NCBI RefSeq assembly: GCF_017873625.1
Contig: NZ_JAGGKL010000006.1
Coordinates: 175,001 to 215,924 of the forward strand
From: Methanobacterium petrolearium
GTDB lineage: Archaea > Methanobacteriota > Methanobacteria > Methanobacteriales > Methanobacteriaceae
Length of the DNA: 40,924 bases
Direction: 5' to 3'
In this document: piece after piece, positions 17,647-26,485 of the stretch
How positions within the stretch are numbered: the first letter of the stretch is position 1
Layout of the letters: every line of letters starts with the position of its first letter
The notes under the pieces: model-generated
What the model was told of the DNA's origin: nothing
The model's database searches: none
The model's input: only the letters and a program-made list of their open reading frames with translations
Translations under genes and position numbers: made by a program

Positions 17647-17793
17647 TTATCCTCGTGGCTCTTTGGCCTTGAATCTCAAACCCTTGTATCCGCACTTACG
17701 ACATGTTTTAGCGGTTGGGGGGTTTCGAGCGTTACATTTGAGACAAACTTTGATCTTGAATATTCTATTCTCTGCTTCTTCAAATCTAGCCAT
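17647..17793 (-). CDS. rpl40e: Ribosomal protein L40e
   Basis: 48 residues, the expected size of archaeal L40e, a zinc-binding protein of the large ribosomal subunit. The zinc site is C17-x2-C20 and C31-x2-C34 (VCLKCNARNPPTAKTCRKCG), followed by the basic tail GLRFKAKEPRG. AGGAGG lies just before ATG 17793, within the last codons of the upstream tsr3 gene, whose stop is 3 bases away, so the two are translated from one message. The tsr3-rpl40e pairing is common in archaea. Strongly basic, no oddities. Confidence 0.96.
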   Translation of the reverse strand: MARFEEAENRIFKIKVCLKCNARNPPTAKTCRKCGYKGLRFKAKEPRG

Positions 17794-17796
17794 TAT

Positions 17797-18312
<516 letters not shown>

Positions 18313-18710
18313 AGAATCAAAAGGGAAAGGTTTTACTTTATTATATGGATATTAACAATTTTTACTTGCATTTGATTTTAACTTATATAATCAAAATTTA
18401 TTTTAAAAATACCATCACATCTTGAATTATGTATTTTGAAATAACTGGTATTTAGTCTTTGTACATGAAAAATCTTTTTAGGTAACAAAATTAAAGTCAA
18501 TTCTTAAATATTAAATTCCTTAAATTTCTTAGTAAACTCGGTTTCATGCTCAACATCCAAAGTAAGAGTACCATCCCGTTGAGTTACTAGATTTTGTGCA
18601 AGTTAAAGCCCATAAATCTGTGGAAAATCAAGTTCGATATCTTCAGATAGGCTCAGTATATATTTGGTATAACACCATCAAAAAAATTGAATGTGAAAGG
18701 TAATAAGATT
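18313..18710. other. AT-rich gap with a decayed gene fragment
   Basis: 398 bases between the VWA gene and tsr3. The left part of the gap (18504-18677) holds a histidine-kinase-like coding remnant on the minus strand (separate entry). The rest is AT rich, with the tsr3 promoter probably in 18330-18370. No RNA gene was recognised. Confidence 0.5.
18504..18677 (-). pseudogene. C-terminal remnant of a sensor histidine kinase
   Basis: Reading the minus strand gives about 57 codons that resemble the end of the HATPase domain of methanogen sensor kinases: LSEDIELDFPQIYGL, then a stop, then LAQNLVTQRDGTLTL and ETEFTKKFKEFNI before the final stop (18504-18506). The in-frame TAA at 18603-18605 stands where the family motif GLxLV normally has Gln, so one C-to-T change (CAA to TAA) explains it. 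The fragment is bounded upstream by a second stop at 18678-18680, and the rest of the kinase is missing. The similarity is by eye; a chance open frame is possible but unlikely given the GL-LA-LV-DGTL-TEF pattern. Confidence 0.55.
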
Positions 18711-19565
18711 TTAAAGATTTTCTCGTTCAAAATCTAATATTTTAGAAACAACCCTGCCTGGATCTTTTAACTCTTCTATATCGTAATATCGTCCCCCGGC
18801 AGCCAGGGCCAGTTCCATGTTCACTTCATGACCATAACGTACTGATCGTTCGAAGTTAACAACTATGGTGTGAATCTCTTTAGCTTTAATTTTCTCAGCA
18901 ACATTGAGGGCATCTTTCATAGGACCCTCCTCTAAAGCTACATTAGGCATGCCATCAGAAAGTATGAGCAATAAAGGCACAAATTCATCCTTTAATTTCT
19001 CTTTTTTCAGAATTTCATAACTTTTTTTCATTCCAGCTGCAAGGGGAGTTGTTCCTCCAACACGAATATTATCTATTTGCTCCCGGAACGATGTCGCCCT
19101 ACGAGTAGTAGGAATAATTATCTCTGCATTCTCTCCTTTAAAGCCAACAACACTTATCCTGTCCTGATGACGATTTGTGTCTTGAATAACACTATGTAAT
19201 ATCCCTTTTAATCTGTTGGCTTTCTTATCAGAGAACATTGACCCACTGATATCTACCAACATAACTATAGAAGCTTTAGCACCGTGTTTACGGACTTTAT
19301 GACGTAAATCTTCAGTTTTGACTTTAATTTTTCCATTAGAACTTAATGCAGCAGCTCGGAGGGTTGCATCAATTGCAACATCACCCGAAGAGTCTTTAGG
19401 AAGCTTACTCTTAATATAACGTCCTTTTTGTGTCTTTGAATCGACTCTTTTACCATATAGACGATTTTTCTTTTTCCCCTTCATCTTAAGAAGTTTTTCC
19501 ACATCAACCTCTTCTTCCTGGGCCTCAACATTCTGTTCATCCTTTTTGAGAGTTTTAAGTTTCAT
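18711..19565 (-). CDS. VWA-domain protein, ChlD-like partner of the ChlI-type ATPase
   Basis: 284 residues. A charged, lysine/glutamate-rich N-terminal part (1-60) leads into a von Willebrand factor A domain with a complete MIDAS: DISGS (D105, S107, S109), GGTTPLAAG for the threonine, and LSDGMPN for the second aspartate. It matches the C-terminal half of magnesium chelatase subunit D. Such proteins act with a BchI/ChlI AAA+ ATPase to drive metal insertion by a large chelatase subunit or to remodel other targets. The ATPase gene ends 23 bases upstream, so the two are an operon. ATG 19565 is the start. No large chelatase subunit is nearby, so the substrate (cobalt, nickel or non-chelatase) is unknown. 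Confidence 0.9.
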   Translation of the reverse strand: MKLKTLKKDEQNVEAQEEEVDVEKLLKMKGKKKNRLYGKRVDSKTQKGRYIKSKLPKDSSGDVAIDATLRAAALSSNGKIKVKTEDLRHKVRKHGAKASIVMLVDISGSMFSDKKANRLKGILHSVIQDTNRHQDRISVVGFKGENAEIIIPTTRRATSFREQIDNIRVGGTTPLAAGMKKSYEILKKEKLKDEFVPLLLILSDGMPNVALEEGPMKDALNVAEKIKAKEIHTIVVNFERSVRYGHEVNMELALAAGGRYYDIEELKDPGRVVSKILDFERENL

Positions 19566-19588
19566 GCCCCTCTTTTTCTGGTTTTCAT

Positions 19589-20650
19589 CTATTTTACTTG
19601 GGGCTTTTTTTTATCATCCTCCTTATTTTCCTGTGAAATTTCATTTACAGCATTTTGTATTTGTTTTTTAATTTTGTCCTGATCTAATGATTTTTTCTGG
19701 AATCTTTCACCCAGTACTAATGCAGCTGCCTCTTCCACATCAATATTTTCAACCGCATTATGTTTATAGTACGCTGCAAGGGTTTTTGAAGCTTTTAAAA
19801 TAGCAATGTCAGCCCGATGCCCATCAACTCCCATATCAACACATAAATGGGCAATCACTTTCATCATATCCTCTGACACTTCTACTTTATCGAGAAGTTC
19901 CCTGGCCTGGATAATATTTTCAAGTATCTGGTCCTGATATTCTTGGAATTTCTCTCGGAAAGAATAAGGATCCTTTTCAAAGGCTTCCCTTCTTTCCATG
20001 ATCTTCACACGATCATCGATGTCCATAATGCTTGCAACTGAGATCTGCAATCCAATCCTATCAGATAACTGGGGTCTGAGTTCTCCTTCAGCAGGATTCA
20101 TGGTTCCCACCAATATAAAGTTAGATGGGTGAGTTAAAGATATACCTTCCCTTTCTACAGTGTTTATTCCATAAGCAGCAGCATCCAATAGCACATCCAC
20201 CAAATTATCATCCAGAAGGTTAATTTCATCAACATAAAGTATGTTACGGTTAGCATCTGCAAGGATACCTGGTTCTAATGATTTCATTCCCTCTTTAAGA
20301 GCCTTTTCTATGTTAATAGATCCTACCACCCGGTCTTCGGTGGCTCCCAACGGCAACTCAACCACCCTCATCTTTTTTTCCTCGACCTGGATATCCTCAG
20401 ATTTTTCAGTCTTACATGACTCACAGAGAGACCCCTGATCATCTGGATCGCAGTTGAATGGACATCCTTTTACAACTTTTAATGGAGGTAAAAGATCTGC
20501 CAATGCACGTACTGCCGTGGTCTTGCCAGTTCCCTTATCACCCTTAATCAACACCCCACCTATAGATGGGTTTATTGCATTTAACACCAGGGCTTTTTTA
20601 ACTCTTTCTTGACCAACAATAGCTGAAAATGGGAAAATCAAGTTTTTCAA
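19589..20650 (-). CDS. ChlI/BchI-like AAA+ ATPase (magnesium chelatase subunit I family)
   Basis: 353 residues from TTG 20650. Begins with the family signature FPFSAIVGQE, then Walker A GDKGTGKTT (37-45), a four-cysteine insert C63/C67/C76/C79 (GCPFNC...LCESC) that could bind zinc, the PLGATEDRVVGS loop, Walker B LYVDEINLLDD, and the sensor segment GTMNPAEG. A lysine-rich tail of about 45 residues ends the protein. These ATPases pair with VWA proteins to power metal chelatases. The open frame reaches ATG 20662, but GGTGAG just before TTG 20650 favours the inner start. The VWA gene follows at 23 bases. Promoter: AT-rich sequence above 20690. Confidence 0.92.
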   Translation of the reverse strand: MKNLIFPFSAIVGQERVKKALVLNAINPSIGGVLIKGDKGTGKTTAVRALADLLPPLKVVKGCPFNCDPDDQGSLCESCKTEKSEDIQVEEKKMRVVELPLGATEDRVVGSINIEKALKEGMKSLEPGILADANRNILYVDEINLLDDNLVDVLLDAAAYGINTVEREGISLTHPSNFILVGTMNPAEGELRPQLSDRIGLQISVASIMDIDDRVKIMERREAFEKDPYSFREKFQEYQDQILENIIQARELLDKVEVSEDMMKVIAHLCVDMGVDGHRADIAILKASKTLAAYYKHNAVENIDVEEAAALVLGERFQKKSLDQDKIKKQIQNAVNEISQENKEDDKKKPQVK

Positions 20651-20920
20651 TAGTCTCACCATCTCAATCGGAATATAGTCCCTACTAATTTAGTTTATGG
20701 ATTTTTAAAAGTGTTATTATATAGATTTTTATAGAATAAATAATGTGCCATCCTTAATCAACAAATAACACTTTTCATTGGTATTTTATCATTAAATTTA
20801 ATCCAAAAATGCATCCATATATATCACCTTCTTGAATTCCCAAGAGTTTCTATTTTGTATCAAGTTTAATCCCCAAAAAGTAAATAATATCACGTACACA
20901 AAAGTTAGTGGTGATATGTA

Positions 20921-21076
20921 ATGTGTTCTGTAGGCGGCCCCATGGCTGATCTTAAAATGAAAAAACTTAAAACCAAACGATACCGTTGTTTAGATTGTGA
21001 AAATGAGTTTAAAGGTATTGGAAGGAGAATAGTCTGCCCATCCTGTCAGTCTGATAATGTAGAAGAATTAGAGTAA
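20921..21076 (+). CDS. Mini zinc-ribbon protein
   Basis: 51 residues from ATG 20921, with GGTGA 6 bases upstream; an inner ATG at 20942 would give 44 residues. After a lysine-rich start (ADLKMKKLKTKRYRC) it has two CxxC pairs, CLDC and CPSC, separated by 15 residues, the layout of a single zinc ribbon. It ends in an acidic tail (DNVEELE). Small zinc ribbons of this type in methanogens are usually of unknown function and may bind nucleic acid or act in translation or transcription. The next gene starts 4 bases after its stop, so the pair is an operon. Confidence 0.85.
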   Translation: MCSVGGPMADLKMKKLKTKRYRCLDCENEFKGIGRRIVCPSCQSDNVEELE

Positions 21077-21080
21077 ACCC

Positions 21081-21551
21081 ATGGTTCAAAAAATTATCCT
21101 GGAAAATAATGAAATTATCTTTTTAAAAGGAAAATCAGGGACTGTTGGTGTGGTCAAATTCGCAAAAAATGGACAAATATTCATAGGCACCCCTGATAAA
21201 GAAGAAGTTGTGATGTTCCTTGAAAAAGATGATATCATTGCTGTTTCAGCACTTAACTCTGGTCCTTTAACAGAAGAAGGGATAAAATCATTGATTTTTT
21301 TGTTGAGAGATATGGGAACTCCCTTAGTGGTCCTTCCTAAAGATCACCCTACTTCAAAAAGATTGCCAATGGTAGCCAGTTGTGGGGAAACAATACGTCT
21401 GGATTGTAACATAACTCCAGGAACTCATCCCGAACAGAATATACTATGCGCCTGTGAAGATCTATCGGGAATCCTGATGAAAGCCACTGCTGGTGGGGTA
21501 GAAATCCACGGATCCCTCAAAGATTTTAAAATAGAGAAATTTCAGGAGTGA
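21081..21551 (+). CDS. Conserved-looking soluble protein of unknown function
   Basis: 156 residues, no membrane segment. It has an N-terminal beta-rich part (KIILENNEIIFLKG, GTVGVVKFAKNGQIFIG) and a C-terminal part with three cysteines (ASCGETIRLDC, LCACEDLSG). I do not recognise the family. The codon usage and regular alternation of strands and turns look like a real gene. It begins 4 bases after the zinc-ribbon gene stop, so the two are translated together and may act together; a redox or nucleic-acid role cannot be separated from the sequence alone. Confidence 0.8.
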   Translation: MVQKIILENNEIIFLKGKSGTVGVVKFAKNGQIFIGTPDKEEVVMFLEKDDIIAVSALNSGPLTEEGIKSLIFLLRDMGTPLVVLPKDHPTSKRLPMVASCGETIRLDCNITPGTHPEQNILCACEDLSGILMKATAGGVEIHGSLKDFKIEKFQE

Positions 21552-21730
21552 TATCTTCACAACACAGTTATATGAAAAAAAAGTTGCAATTTAATAACCA
21601 CTTTAATATATAACATGATATAGATTATACGCACTTAACATTCTCATTAAAATAAAGGTAAAACAGATGGATATTCTCAGTTTAACCAGGAATTCCAGAT
21701 ATTAATAAAAAAAGTGTTACTACTTATTAG

Positions 21731-22444
21731 ATGATTAACATGACTATTGCTGAATTTTACCAGATATTTGGCCAGGTTGTTTTCGTGGCAGGAATCCTTC
21801 TACTGGTTCTGCTATCGGTAACCCTCATACTAGGCCGCATGCTAATTGAAAAAGACCGTTTGATCTTTCCTAAATTACTCCTTTTTACTATGGATGTTTT
21901 TTACGGACTTTTCAAAAAATTTTCAGAAAGTGTGGGTGTGGATGCGAAAATTGTGGACCACATTGGTGTAGAAGTCCGAAATAAGGTTAATGAAAAAATT
22001 TTCCAAAAAATACAACCCAAAGATACAATTATAGTTTTACCCCATTGCCTGCGACACCTGGATTGCGAGGCAAAATTGGAAACTTCTGGCCTGGTATGCG
22101 AAAACTGTAACCGCTGCGTAATCGGAGTTTTAAAGACTAAAGGGGAAGAAATGGGCTATAAAGTGTTCATAATCCCTGGTTCAACCTTCCTCAAGAAGAT
22201 AGTGGAACAAAACAAGTTTAAGGGAGTTATAGGTGTTGCTTGCTTCCAGGACCTCAATTTGGGGATGATGGAACTTTCTAAGTTCTCCTGTCAGGGCGTG
22301 CCCCTCCTTAGAGATGGTTGTGTTAATACCAAAGTGGATAGCCGTGCAGTTCTGGAAAAAATGGGTGTTAAACTCAAAGAAGCCAAAAAACTGGCACCAA
22401 AAAGCTCCTGCAGTACGGATCCTGATAAGAGAGGATCTTTCTAG
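21731..22444 (+). CDS. DUF116 membrane protein
   Basis: 237 residues. A hydrophobic helix lies near residues 11-33, followed by a soluble DUF116 (COG1852) domain with many conserved cysteines: PHCLRHLDC, LVCENCNRC, GVACFQDL and RDGCVNTKVD. The cysteine number and spacing suggest one or more metal or iron-sulfur sites facing the cytoplasm. The family is widespread in anaerobes and has no proven activity. ATG 21731 is the first start; ATG 21740 is nearly as good and neither has a clear ribosome site. The preceding gene is 179 bases away, so a separate promoter is likely. A convergent CPBP protease follows. Confidence 0.9.
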   Translation: MINMTIAEFYQIFGQVVFVAGILLLVLLSVTLILGRMLIEKDRLIFPKLLLFTMDVFYGLFKKFSESVGVDAKIVDHIGVEVRNKVNEKIFQKIQPKDTIIVLPHCLRHLDCEAKLETSGLVCENCNRCVIGVLKTKGEEMGYKVFIIPGSTFLKKIVEQNKFKGVIGVACFQDLNLGMMELSKFSCQGVPLLRDGCVNTKVDSRAVLEKMGVKLKEAKKLAPKSSCSTDPDKRGSF

Positions 22445-22506
22445 ACTCTAAAAAATAATAGCCAATTTTAAAAAATTAATGAATATTAAAAAGACATTTT
22501 TGTTTT

Positions 22507-23172
22507 TTATGGCTCAAAAAGATTCCATAGACCATGGAAAATAATTGAAGCATAAGTTTTGCCTGTTTTTAACCGCAGATAGCCTACAAAAAGACCTAAA
22601 ACCAGACCAGCCATCATTTTTAAGGCCATGATCAAACCCAAATTTGAATATCGGATTAAAACATCAGCATAACCCAGTTGCCATACACTGAAAAGTAGTG
22701 TAACCGTTAAGAATGTTAAACCATCCTGGTTGATCATTCCTTCAGATGCACGTATCTTACTCCAGATATAACCTCTGAATACTAGTTCTTCAAATACAGG
22801 AGTTATGATGGCATATGAGAGCAGGTAAATGAGAATATAAAACTCCCATTCAAAGACAAACTGGCTTAATATGAGAATAGTGAGTAATGAAAACCCCATA
22901 ATATAAATTATCTTGTTTTTTAGTCGAATATTATTCCATCTAAGCCCAAGATCATCTAACGATGGTTTAAAGTATAAAAGTAGGATTATACCTACAATTA
23001 TAAAGTCTAATCCTCTTAAAATCAGGAATAACGATGCACCTGGTTTTACTGTGACGAACAAAAATTCAAAAATGGCTACTCTTGAAACATGTATAATAGC
23101 TAATACAACCACAATTTTTAAAACCAACTTTAAAAAGTTATTCCTGTCTTTGATAGTGCTAAATAGTTCCAT
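22507..23172 (-). CDS. CPBP family intramembrane metalloprotease (CAAX/ABI)
   Basis: 221 residues, about six to seven hydrophobic helices. Motif 1 is FEELVFRGYIW (the EExxxR glutamates and arginine), motif 2 an F-xxx-like stretch near LLFSVWQLG (the usual histidine is replaced here by a glutamine), and motif 3 FHGLWNL near the C terminus. These proteins are related to Rce1 CAAX proteases and to bacteriocin-immunity proteins; the substrate in archaea is unknown. It lies last in a minus-strand series behind a small membrane protein, an HTH regulator and a DUF2178 protein, with a 136-base gap. The altered motif 2 raises doubt about full protease activity. Confidence 0.87.
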   Translation of the reverse strand: MELFSTIKDRNNFLKLVLKIVVVLAIIHVSRVAIFEFLFVTVKPGASLFLILRGLDFIIVGIILLLYFKPSLDDLGLRWNNIRLKNKIIYIMGFSLLTILILSQFVFEWEFYILIYLLSYAIITPVFEELVFRGYIWSKIRASEGMINQDGLTFLTVTLLFSVWQLGYADVLIRYSNLGLIMALKMMAGLVLGLFVGYLRLKTGKTYASIIFHGLWNLFEP

Positions 23173-23308
23173 AAAATTTCGTTTATTTGTTTTTGTTTGT
23201 GTTAATCATTTAATAAATCGAAATATCCTCAATCCATACTTTAAAGAATCCATTTTAAAAAAAGGTTAATGATAAGCACATCTGCTATTTATGCACTTAT
23301 CCTGCAGT

Positions 23309-23518
23309 TTATCTCATTTTTCTGTTGCATATCAACTTTGATCCTAAGAAAATCACATTACCTGCCAACAAAATCGTGAACTGCAGACCCAATTCACCTT
23401 TACTAAAAAAGTCGAACAGTGCCCAGACTAATAAGGCTAGATCATAAAACACAAAGGCATAAACTGCTGACTTCTCATTTTGAAATCTTTCCATCTCATC
23501 TACTTTTTCCATGTTCAT
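23309..23518 (-). CDS. Small two-helix membrane protein of unknown function
   Basis: 69 residues: a charged N terminus (EKVDEMERFQNEKSA), a hydrophobic helix around 19-38, a short GELGLQ turn, and a second helix around 45-62, ending in basic residues. AAAGGAGG sits 6 bases before ATG 23518, the best ribosome site in this cluster, so it is surely translated. I do not recognise the family; small membrane proteins of this shape often sit beside HTH/DUF2178 pairs. It lies 95 bases downstream of the HTH gene and 136 bases upstream of the CPBP protease gene. Confidence 0.8.
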   Translation of the reverse strand: MNMEKVDEMERFQNEKSAVYAFVFYDLALLVWALFDFFSKGELGLQFTILLAGNVIFLGSKLICNRKMR

Positions 23519-23613
23519 TTATTTCCTCCTTTACATAGTTTTATCAATACTATGAATATGTTAGAAGATTTTTGGGTGTTTTATTATAAACTGATACTTT
23601 TACAGTAACTTTG

Positions 23614-23808
23614 TTAATCTTGATAAATGAAAACATCTTCAATCTGTATTTTAAAGAATTTAGCTATTTTAAAAGCTAAAATCAGTGAAGGATCGTATTT
23701 TTCTTTTTCTATGGCGATTATGGTCTGTCTGGTTACTCCCAATTTTTTGGCAAGTTCCTCTTGAGTTAAATCCTGCACAGCCCTGTATACCTTGAGATTA
23801 TTCTTCAT
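23614..23808 (-). CDS. Small HTH transcriptional regulator (Xre/YozG-like)
   Basis: 64 residues, consisting of one lambda-repressor-like HTH: KVYRAVQDLTQEELAKKLGVTRQ with the recognition helix following (TIIAIEKEKYDPSL), then ILAFKIAKFFKIQIEDVFIY. This is the compact Xre form often encoded next to DUF2178 membrane proteins. It presumably controls its own cassette. It begins 5 bases after the DUF2178 gene's stop. A palindrome upstream of the cassette (24370-24388) is a candidate site for it; the link is inference. Confidence 0.94.
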   Translation of the reverse strand: MKNNLKVYRAVQDLTQEELAKKLGVTRQTIIAIEKEKYDPSLILAFKIAKFFKIQIEDVFIYQD

Positions 23809-23813
23809 GTGAA

Positions 23814-24191
23814 TCAGGACCCATATTTTTTATTGTAATATCCATAGAAAATGTAGTATATAGCTAAAAGGGCAACTGCCGCGTAAGAAAGAGTAAAACC
23901 TGCCTGTGTGTAATCAGGATATTCATTTCTCAGTATAATAAGAAACATTCCAATAAAAGCTATAGAAATAGAAAAAACAACTATGGCAATTCGAGATGCC
24001 TTTTCACTAACTTTAATTATTCTTTCATCTTCCAAAACCTCATCAGTGCTTTTTTTGTAGATATATGATATCATAGTCCCAATTACAATTGCCAGGATGG
24101 CTGGAAGGATGGTTCCAAGAGTAACAGATAGTCCCACTATTATTGCCACAAATAGGGTAACAATTATTCTTAAAATCTGATAATTTTTCAT
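23814..24191 (-). CDS. DUF2178 family membrane protein
   Basis: 125 residues with four hydrophobic helices (about 7-24, 26-43, 66-87 and 98-117) and a conserved acidic/basic loop KKSTDEVLEDERIIKVSEKASR between helices 2 and 3, which marks the DUF2178 family. Such proteins are found beside small Xre-type HTH regulators in archaea and Firmicutes and may sense a membrane signal; no activity is proven. ATG 24191 is the start. The HTH gene follows at 5 bases, so they form one operon. Confidence 0.88.
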   Translation of the reverse strand: MKNYQILRIIVTLFVAIIVGLSVTLGTILPAILAIVIGTMISYIYKKSTDEVLEDERIIKVSEKASRIAIVVFSISIAFIGMFLIILRNEYPDYTQAGFTLSYAAVALLAIYYIFYGYYNKKYGS

Positions 24192-24599
<408 letters not shown>

Positions 24600-25499
24600 T
24601 TGAACAAAAACACTGATGATCTTCTTAAAATTATAAAAAATCAGTTTAACCTTGAAGAGGACGATCTGGGAGTATTACGCAGGGAATTTGATGAGTTTTA
24701 TCTTTCCTTCAGTTCCAATGGCCCTCTAAAACTAGTAGAAGAAAAAGAGTCCCCTGCACCTTCCTACTGGATTGTTACACCTAAAAGCAGTCATGACAAA
24801 ATTATTCTATTTTTCCATGGAGGTGGTTTTAACATGGGTTCCACCCATGGCCATCAGGACCTCTGCCAGAGATTATCCAAACACACCGGTTACTCAGTTT
24901 TCAGTGTTGATTATCGTCTGGCACCGGAAAATCCCTTTCCTGCGGCAGTAGAAGACTGCATCCGATCCTATCTCTGGCTACTGGATGAAGGATTCAAGGC
25001 CCATGATATAGTTATATCTGGAATTTCTGCCGGAGGTAACCTGGCTCTTTCCACCATCATTGCATTGAAGAAAATAGAAGAAGAATTACCACTCTGCCTA
25101 GTTTGTATGTCCCCTGCAGTAGACCTCACATTTCCAGTTGTTTACAACCATTTGAAGGATGTAAAAGACTGGATTAACCATGAAAGACTTGAAAAAGTTA
25201 AGGAACTGTATTTACAGGAACAAAGCCCATTTAATCCTCTTGCTTCACCAATTTACGGAGATTTAGATGGTTTCCCACCCCTTATGCTTCAGGCAGGGAG
25301 TCGAGAACTTCTACTTTGTGATATTAATCGTTTCAAAGGCCTGGCAGTCCAAAAAGATGTGAAAGTGAATCTGGAAGTTTGGCAGGACATGTTTCACTGC
25401 TGGCAGATTTTTTATTCCCACCTACCTGGAGCCGACGAACCTGTGAGGAGCATAGGTGAATTTATAAAGGAAATATCAGGAGAAGTCCCACAAAAATAA
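24600..25499 (+). CDS. Alpha/beta hydrolase_3 family esterase (hormone-sensitive-lipase type)
   Basis: 299 residues from TTG 24600. The oxyanion-hole motif is HGGGF (from H73), the nucleophile elbow GISAGG with S143, a DYRLAPE segment typical of the HSL group, and the likely catalytic histidine H266 in MFHCWQ. These enzymes hydrolyse short-chain carboxylic esters or related substrates in the cytoplasm. The frame is open from TTG 24474, but the first 42 residues lack family character; AGGTGG (24586-24591) lies 8 bases before TTG 24600, so that start is preferred with modest confidence (GTG 24588 is another choice). No signal peptide. A SagB-type nitroreductase follows 72 bases later. Confidence 0.9.
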   Translation: MNKNTDDLLKIIKNQFNLEEDDLGVLRREFDEFYLSFSSNGPLKLVEEKESPAPSYWIVTPKSSHDKIILFFHGGGFNMGSTHGHQDLCQRLSKHTGYSVFSVDYRLAPENPFPAAVEDCIRSYLWLLDEGFKAHDIVISGISAGGNLALSTIIALKKIEEELPLCLVCMSPAVDLTFPVVYNHLKDVKDWINHERLEKVKELYLQEQSPFNPLASPIYGDLDGFPPLMLQAGSRELLLCDINRFKGLAVQKDVKVNLEVWQDMFHCWQIFYSHLPGADEPVRSIGEFIKEISGEVPQK

Positions 25500-25571
25500 T
25501 CATTTGATAAAATCACGACATAAATATAACTTAAAGAGATAGAAGCTAAAAATAGATAGGGGAGAGGAAAA

Positions 25572-26339
25572 ATGAATCTGGAACAATACCGTTATTTTCT
25601 AAAGGACTCCATAAGGAAAACCATAGATTTCTCCAGTACAGATCAAAGCAAAGGAATCAAAGCTCCGCCCATTGAAAAACCTTATTCTCCAGGTTCGAAG
25701 AAATTCGGTCTTGTTAACGCTGATTGGAGCAAACATTTTAACATTTCTCTTTCGGAAGCTATTAAAAATCGGGAAAGCCGCAGAAGATATAAAAAACACC
25801 CGTTAACACTTTTTGAACTATCATTTCTCCTCTGGGCAACTCAAGGGGTGCGCAAACATGTTGGTGATTATGCTTTCCGCAATGTTCCATCAGCTGGTTG
25901 TCGTCATACCCTGGAAACTTATTTGGCGATTTTTAATGTGGAAAAAACTGAAAATGGAGAAAAATTTGAACCAGGAATATATCGTTACCTACCTTTAACC
26001 CATGAACTGCTTTTTGAATTCAAAAAAGACCATCTTCAGGAAAAGATGATCAAAGCCACTTTCGGTCAAACATTCGTCGGACAATCCGCAGTGACTTTCA
26101 TATGGACTGCTATCCCCTATCGTATGGAATGGAGATATGGGTTGGACTCTCATAAAGTGATAGCCATGGATGCCGGACATGTGGGGCAGAATATGTATCT
26201 GGCCTGTGAAGCAATTGGAGCAGGAACATGTGCTATAGGAGCCTATGATCAGGAATACCTGGATGATTTATTACATTTAGATGGTAAAGAAGAATTTGCC
26301 ATCTATTTAACTCCAGTGGGAAACATTGATAAGGAATAA
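25572..26339 (+). CDS. SagB/ThcOx-type nitroreductase family oxidoreductase
   Basis: 255 residues, FMN-dependent nitroreductase fold. The FMN-binding start of the domain is SRRRYKKHPLTLFELSFLLWATQG, followed by RNVPSAGCRHTLETYLAI and a C-terminal segment GHVGQNMYLACEAIGAGTCAIGAY, all typical of SagB-like dehydrogenases. Classic members oxidise azolines in peptide maturation, but many archaeal ones are stand-alone oxidoreductases; no cyclodehydratase (YcaO) or precursor peptide is visible here, so a stand-alone role is more likely. GGGAGAGG is 4 bases before ATG 25572. It sits between an esterase and an iron-sulfur flavoprotein, giving a small redox cluster. Confidence 0.92.
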   Translation: MNLEQYRYFLKDSIRKTIDFSSTDQSKGIKAPPIEKPYSPGSKKFGLVNADWSKHFNISLSEAIKNRESRRRYKKHPLTLFELSFLLWATQGVRKHVGDYAFRNVPSAGCRHTLETYLAIFNVEKTENGEKFEPGIYRYLPLTHELLFEFKKDHLQEKMIKATFGQTFVGQSAVTFIWTAIPYRMEWRYGLDSHKVIAMDAGHVGQNMYLACEAIGAGTCAIGAYDQEYLDDLLHLDGKEEFAIYLTPVGNIDKE

Positions 26340-26485
26340 AAAAGGGGTAAGTGAATTCTTTTTAGACCAAGTCGATTATGAAATCATAACCACAACACAA
26401 AATAACTTGGTGATTTTAAAAAACTATTATTAGAAACCATTATTAAAACAAGTTTACAGAAGAAGTTGGTATGGGAGGTAATCTT

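Noticed and set aside
25572..26339. Thiazole/oxazole-modified peptide gene cluster
   Set aside because: SagB-type oxidoreductase alone; no YcaO, no E1-like partner and no precursor peptide seen.
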